A stretch of DNA of 64,000 bases from Flexistipes sp. (GTDB taxonomy: Bacteria; Chrysiogenota; Deferribacteres; Deferribacterales; Flexistipitaceae), in assembly GCF_036172515.1 (NCBI RefSeq), contig NZ_JAXKVW010000002.1, forward strand, positions 186,001 through 250,000, read 5' to 3'. The notes beneath the pieces are model-generated. The model saw only the letters and a program-made list of their open reading frames with translations. It was not told the origin of the DNA and searched no databases. The position numbers and the translations under genes were made by a program. The stretch's first letter is position 1. Each line of letters begins with the position of its first letter. Positions 60,826 through 64,000 of this stretch are shown here, in pieces.

Positions 60826-61160
60826 ATTTTATCAACTATCTCAACCTCTTCAACTGTTTCTCCCTCAACCGCCTCAACTTCTTCAACCACATCAACGGTT
60901 TCAACCGTCTCAACTATCTCAACCCCCTCAACTTTTTCAACCGTCTCACCTTCCCCGTCTCACGCCTCACGCCTTTCCCTCTACCTCAACCTTTGCCTCT
61001 GCCTTCTCAGGCCTCGGCCCTTTGAACTATTGGATAAGGAATCCAGAATAAACTCTCTCAACCTTCTCAACTTCATCAACCACATCAACGGTTTCAACCG
61101 TCTCACCTTCCCCGTTTCACGCTTTACGCCTCACGCATTACACATCACGGCCTTACCCGG
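60826..61160 (+). repeat. 9-, 7- and 6-mer repeats before the PIN-type pair
   Basis: Two consecutive series. 60829-60950: 9-mers NTCAACNNN with the palindrome at 60895-60908; 60955-61015: heptamers, CCTCTA/CCTCAA/CCTTTG/CCTCTG hexamers and the CTCAGGCCTCGGCCCTTT motif; 61053-61110: 9-mers with another palindrome at 61088-61101; 61112-61150: TTTACGC, TCACGCA, TTACACA, TCACGGC heptamers. Confidence 0.8.
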
Positions 61161-61169
61161 TTTTAAAAG

Positions 61170-61198
61170 TTGCAAAATATTGTTCAAGTATTTATAAT
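61170..61198 (+). promoter_or_regulatory. Promoter of the PIN-type antitoxin/toxin pair
   Basis: TTGCAA (61170-61175), 17-bp spacer, TATAAT (61193-61198). It has the same -35/-10/spacer as the four MntA cassettes, though the surrounding sequence is different. Confidence 0.7.
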
Positions 61199-61258
61199 AT
61201 AAAAAGAAGTAGTCTTATAGCGACATAGTGACTATATATTGCTAAAGAGGAGCATATA

Positions 61259-61489
61259 GTGTTAAGAAAAATTATAAGACCTGATTCAGAGGAATATAAG
61301 CTATATATACCGAAAGAGTATATTAACAAAGATGTTGAAATATTGGTCCTGCCTTTGTTTGAAAGTAATTCAAAAAAAAGCATTCTTGAAACACTTGCAA
61401 ACGGACCTACTTACGAAGAAGAGGAAATAACAGAGTGGGAAAAAAGCATTGAAAAAGGTTATGAAAATTGGGAAATAGAGCTGTCTTAA
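61259..61489 (+). CDS. Antitoxin-like protein paired with a PIN-domain protein
   Basis: 76-aa protein starting at GTG, AAGAGGAG 6 nt upstream. The first half (LRKIIRPDSEEYKLYIPKEYINKDVEILVLPLF) resembles a small beta-rich DNA-binding antitoxin domain (AbrB or Phd-like, not certain), and the C-terminal half is acidic and helical (EEEEITEWEKSIEKGYENW). It overlaps the PIN gene by about 22 nt. Confidence 0.72.
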   Translation: MLRKIIRPDSEEYKLYIPKEYINKDVEILVLPLFESNSKKSILETLANGPTYEEEEITEWEKSIEKGYENWEIELS

Positions 61490-61865
61490 TTGATACATCT
61501 ATTCTGATAAACTATTTTAGGAAAAAGACAAAGAAAACACTTTTTTATATAAGCTTTTTGAAAGAGATTTTGATTTAGTAGTATCCGTTATTACTTTTTT
61601 TGAATATAAGCTGGGTTCAAAAGATGAAGAGTTCGATGATTTTCTTTTTAATAATATAAAAATTATTGATTTCGACAAGAGCCAGGGATTGTTGGCTTCC
61701 AGGTTGTATAAAGAGTTAAAAAAGGAGAATAAAGTTATAGAATTTAGAGATCTTTTCATAGCATCATGTTCGATTTTTCTTTCTATTCCACTTTTAACAT
61801 TAAATAAAAATCATTTTGAACGAATTAAAAAAATTGAAATGTTTGATGAGAGACTGCTTAACTGA
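61468..61865 (+). pseudogene. Frameshifted PIN-domain toxin
   Basis: A PIN-like ribonuclease toxin gene in two frames. From TTG 61468 it reads MGNRAVLIDTSILINYFRKK (the first catalytic Asp is in LIDTS), then loses the frame at AGGAAAAAG (61521-61528). One more A would give KKDKENTFLYKLFERDFDLVVSVITFFEYKLG with the Glu, then EFRDLFIASCSI with the next acidic residues and TLNKNHFERI. With one base added the gene is 132 codons, normal for PIN. All three acidic motifs remain. Mutation, phase switching or an assembly error cannot be separated here. Confidence 0.8.
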
Positions 61866-62232
61866 CAGGTGTTACTCCGATAATTAAGTATACAAACGAA
61901 TAACTATCAATAACCATAAACAACAAGGAATATACTATGAATAACAATGAATATAGTGAGTATTCCGGGTCAAATTGAGCCACCTGTCAGGTGATTGAGA
62001 GCCACCAGTCCATTAAGATAGAACCAGTGTTCCGGTAAAGAGGGCCATTTTCTAACAAAATCAAGAGCTTTGAATAGGTACCCTACCCACAACCTCCCCT
62101 AATTTAGGGAGGAGCTTTATCTCCCATCCTATCAAAGATTTAGGAGGGGATTAAGGGGTGGTAAAATTTATAAAAACACATTATTCAAAAGTCTAAAATC
62201 GGTACTAACCGATCAAGTATTATTACAGCTCT
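61866..62232. other. Gap with decamers and a possible insertion-sequence end
   Basis: Decamers AATAACNANN at about 61897-61950. Then TGAGTATTCCGGGTCAAATT and GAGCCACCTGTCAGGTGATTG, with two GAGCCACC repeats (61976, 62000) and the palindrome CACCTGTCAGGTG (61981-61993). This pattern reminds me of IS21-type element ends, but no transposase gene is present. CCTCCCCTAATTTAGGGAGG at about 62094-62113 is a near-perfect inverted repeat. The last 100 bp are the 3' flank of AbiEii. Confidence 0.35.
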
Positions 62233-63159
62233 TTATTGTTTTTGGATCCATCCATACTTTGGCTGCCACTCTTTTTCAAAATTTGATTCTGATTGAATAC
62301 TGCCGATTACTGGCTGCAGGAATCTGGAAATTTCACCAATAATCAGCGATAAATCATCAATACAGACATTCGGATTCGATTTTCTGATAAAGGTGTTCCA
62401 TTGTATCTTTTTTTGCCGGTCTTTATGAAAATCAGAAGTAAAAGCAAAGGGGACGTCACTTGGAAGAGGTGTTTCGCGTCGGTTAAAGGTATTTTTTATG
62501 GCTGTGCTAAGGATGTCCCCTTTAAAGGGAAAACGTGTCGATAGTAGCCAGATATCGTAGAAATCCTTCATTCTGCTGTTTGCCAAACCAAAGTAAACCA
62601 TAGCTTCTAACTTTTCAGCAACCAACGTATATCGTGGATAAGCTCTTAATTTAGGTGATGGAGAGTCAAGTAGAGTCGGATATTCAATATTTTCCGGAGC
62701 AGGTGTTATAGTATCCCCGAAACCTATATCAATTTGCAAAGGAATTTTGGCTTTATTCAAAAACCCTACGAGAGTTATGCGCACACCATCATATTCGTGA
62801 CCTTCACGAATCTCCTCAACCTTTAATGTATCAGCATCGTAAACCATTCCGTCAACACCACAGCCTATACTGCATATATTGCGAAATATCTCTGCAAGGC
62901 TTTGTAAGTTGGAAGAACCAAAACAAAGAAGATCAGCGTCCCGAGTTACACGATGGTTTTGCCCCATCCAAACCAGAAACAGGCTTGCACCTTTTAAGAG
63001 GAATCGTTCATTATACGATGATATGCTTAGCCTATAAAGGAATCTTTCCATTCCATAACGAGAAAGGAGAAAATTAAAATCTTCTTCGTTGGCTTTTGCC
63101 CGATTCAACAAACGCTGAAGAATCGAATGAGCTATATTCTTATTATTTGCCTTTTTCAT
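62233..63159 (-). CDS. abiEii: AbiEii-family nucleotidyltransferase toxin
   Basis: 308-aa toxin of the type IV AbiE system, a nucleotidyltransferase active on tRNA or nucleotides. It has FLLKGASLFLVWMGQNHRVTRDADLLCFG (G-S, then D-X-D, residues ~54-82), then PLQIDIGFGDTITP and MVYFGLANSRMKDFYDIWLL with the distal conserved Lys/Asp. It overlaps the antitoxin stop by 4 nt and is complete. Confidence 0.88.
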   Translation of the reverse strand: MKKANNKNIAHSILQRLLNRAKANEEDFNFLLSRYGMERFLYRLSISSYNERFLLKGASLFLVWMGQNHRVTRDADLLCFGSSNLQSLAEIFRNICSIGCGVDGMVYDADTLKVEEIREGHEYDGVRITLVGFLNKAKIPLQIDIGFGDTITPAPENIEYPTLLDSPSPKLRAYPRYTLVAEKLEAMVYFGLANSRMKDFYDIWLLSTRFPFKGDILSTAIKNTFNRRETPLPSDVPFAFTSDFHKDRQKKIQWNTFIRKSNPNVCIDDLSLIIGEISRFLQPVIGSIQSESNFEKEWQPKYGWIQKQ

Positions 63160-63752
63160 ACAATCGCTTCCATGTACGGACGCATAATTTTAAGTACTCT
63201 GTTAACTTTAGCAGCTCCAACAAGTTCATCCATAGTGGCCTTTCGGGTTCTCATAACTTCGCGGAGAGCTTCAATGGCAACATCAAGCCCAACCTTGTTC
63301 CGGAATTTAAAGCAATCTGCAACTGTTTTTGCAGGGGTATAAATTTTTACCAATACACCGTTAATATTTACTTCCTGAATACCGAAACTATATGCTTTTT
63401 TATTCATGACCGTGTAATGCAGTGGGGGATAATCAATTTTCGGACGCCATGTATCTCTTGGTACCGCGATCCAAAGTTCATTAGGTATTTGTGTCGTAAT
63501 CTCATGAAAGCTGAGAGCTGAAATTAGGCAAACAACGGCAGCGGGAATCTTTTTTGCAACTTTAATAAGATTCTGATATTCAGTAATTGGCGCATCGGGG
63601 AGCATATACATTCCACGATCAATTTTGATAAGCAGTCCTTTTTTATAAAGACTATACAGAATATGCCTGTTAATGCCGAGCTCTTCGACATCTTTAGGCC
63701 GAACAATACCCTTTTCTTTAGTGAGTTTCAGTATTTGATCTGTTTTGTTCAT
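63156..63752 (-). CDS. abiEi: AbiEi-family antitoxin / transcriptional repressor
   Basis: 198-aa antitoxin with an N-terminal winged helix (ILKLTKEKGIVRPKDVEELGINRHILYSLYKKGLLIKIDRGMYML) and a C-terminal antitoxin domain (VVCLISALSFHEITTQIPNELWIAVPRDTWRPK). AbiEi usually represses the operon and neutralises AbiEii. First gene of the pair. The promoter lies in 63753-63830. Confidence 0.88.
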   Translation of the reverse strand: MNKTDQILKLTKEKGIVRPKDVEELGINRHILYSLYKKGLLIKIDRGMYMLPDAPITEYQNLIKVAKKIPAAVVCLISALSFHEITTQIPNELWIAVPRDTWRPKIDYPPLHYTVMNKKAYSFGIQEVNINGVLVKIYTPAKTVADCFKFRNKVGLDVAIEALREVMRTRKATMDELVGAAKVNRVLKIMRPYMEAIV

Positions 63753-64000
63753 GACTGCACCCTTATCAACAATTCCTCCACAAATATAAACAACTGTATA
63801 GGAATTGCAAGCATTTTCTTTTAAAAAAGAGACTCGAAACTTGCGTTCGGTTTAGTCACTATTGTGATTAATACCAAGCTGCAGTCAAGAAAGTAATAAG
63901 TCCAAATAATGGTGTATAAGTATATTGGTTGATTTGTGTATTGGTGAAGAGATAATCCAACGTTGAATTTATTATTTCCATGCTTTTTGAATGGTTCAAA
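63753..64000. other. Right end of the window, no gene seen
   Basis: AT-rich stretch upstream of abiEi. It should hold the abiE promoter and any inverted-repeat operator; I see no clear hexamers. No coding frame of note reaches the right edge. Confidence 0.4.

Overview
The window looks like chromosome from a low-GC, Gram-negative, anaerobically respiring bacterium. It carries LPS-type glycosyltransferases, a lipid A N-domain protein, TRAP transporters, multihaem c-type cytochromes, a periplasmic nitrate reductase, an octahaem HAO-like protein, and MglA/MglB next to RNase G. This mix, with the abundant intergenic repeats, best fits the Deferribacteres (Flexistipes-like). That assignment is inference from gene content, not from a database match.

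Layout. 0-11.5 kb: envelope polysaccharide and lipid A genes (a YejM/sulfatase-type enzyme entering from the left, GT4, WaaP-like kinase, GT4, DUF4254, GT9, then GT2/LAB_N/GT39), a haem-binding sensor kinase and a nitroreductase. 11.8-19.1 kb: a GntR-type regulator followed by hydantoinase/oxoprolinase-type A and B subunits and a complete DctPQM TRAP transporter, a likely import-and-hydrolyse unit. 19.5-29.4 kb: an OmpR-type two-component system whose kinase has a periplasmic CxxCH motif, then napM-A-D-G-H on the minus strand, and a divergent octahaem HAO-like cytochrome. Together these suggest nitrate reduction to nitrite and onward, probably to ammonia. 29.5-37.1 kb: a minus-strand housekeeping block (DnaQ-like exonuclease; larB-rlmE-rng-mglA-mglB; recR-ybaB-dnaX). 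37.7-43.2 kb: a small zinc-ribbon protein, a polar amino-acid ABC transporter, a ferredoxin-domain protein of unknown function, a CheY-like protein, a tandem Hfq-domain protein and tRNA-Leu(CAG).

43.2-64 kb is an accessory island rich in toxin-antitoxin genes, interrupted by a sulfate block (AAA+ regulator, SLC13/TrkA-C permease, cysQ, cysD, cysNC). It holds four MntA/HepT (MNT-HEPN) pairs, two RelE/ParE-type pairs, a PIN-domain pair, AbiEi/AbiEii, a Fic protein, an AAA/DUF234 ATPase and two four-helix-bundle proteins. Two toxin genes, the fourth HepT and the PIN protein, each lack one base.

The most unusual signal is in this island. Three of the four MNT-HEPN cassettes share an almost identical block of about 195 bp: promoter, RBS and the first ~40 codons of the antitoxin. 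The block stops inside the nucleotidyltransferase active-site motif, after which the sequences diverge. Each cassette is preceded by degenerate short tandem repeats of fixed period (10-, 9-, 7- and 6-mers), and a 14-nt palindrome recurs seven times within the 9-mer arrays. The same repeat families, often reversed, fill intergenic gaps across the window. This resembles a constant-head/variable-body arrangement for diversifying toxin-antitoxin modules; that reading is inference.
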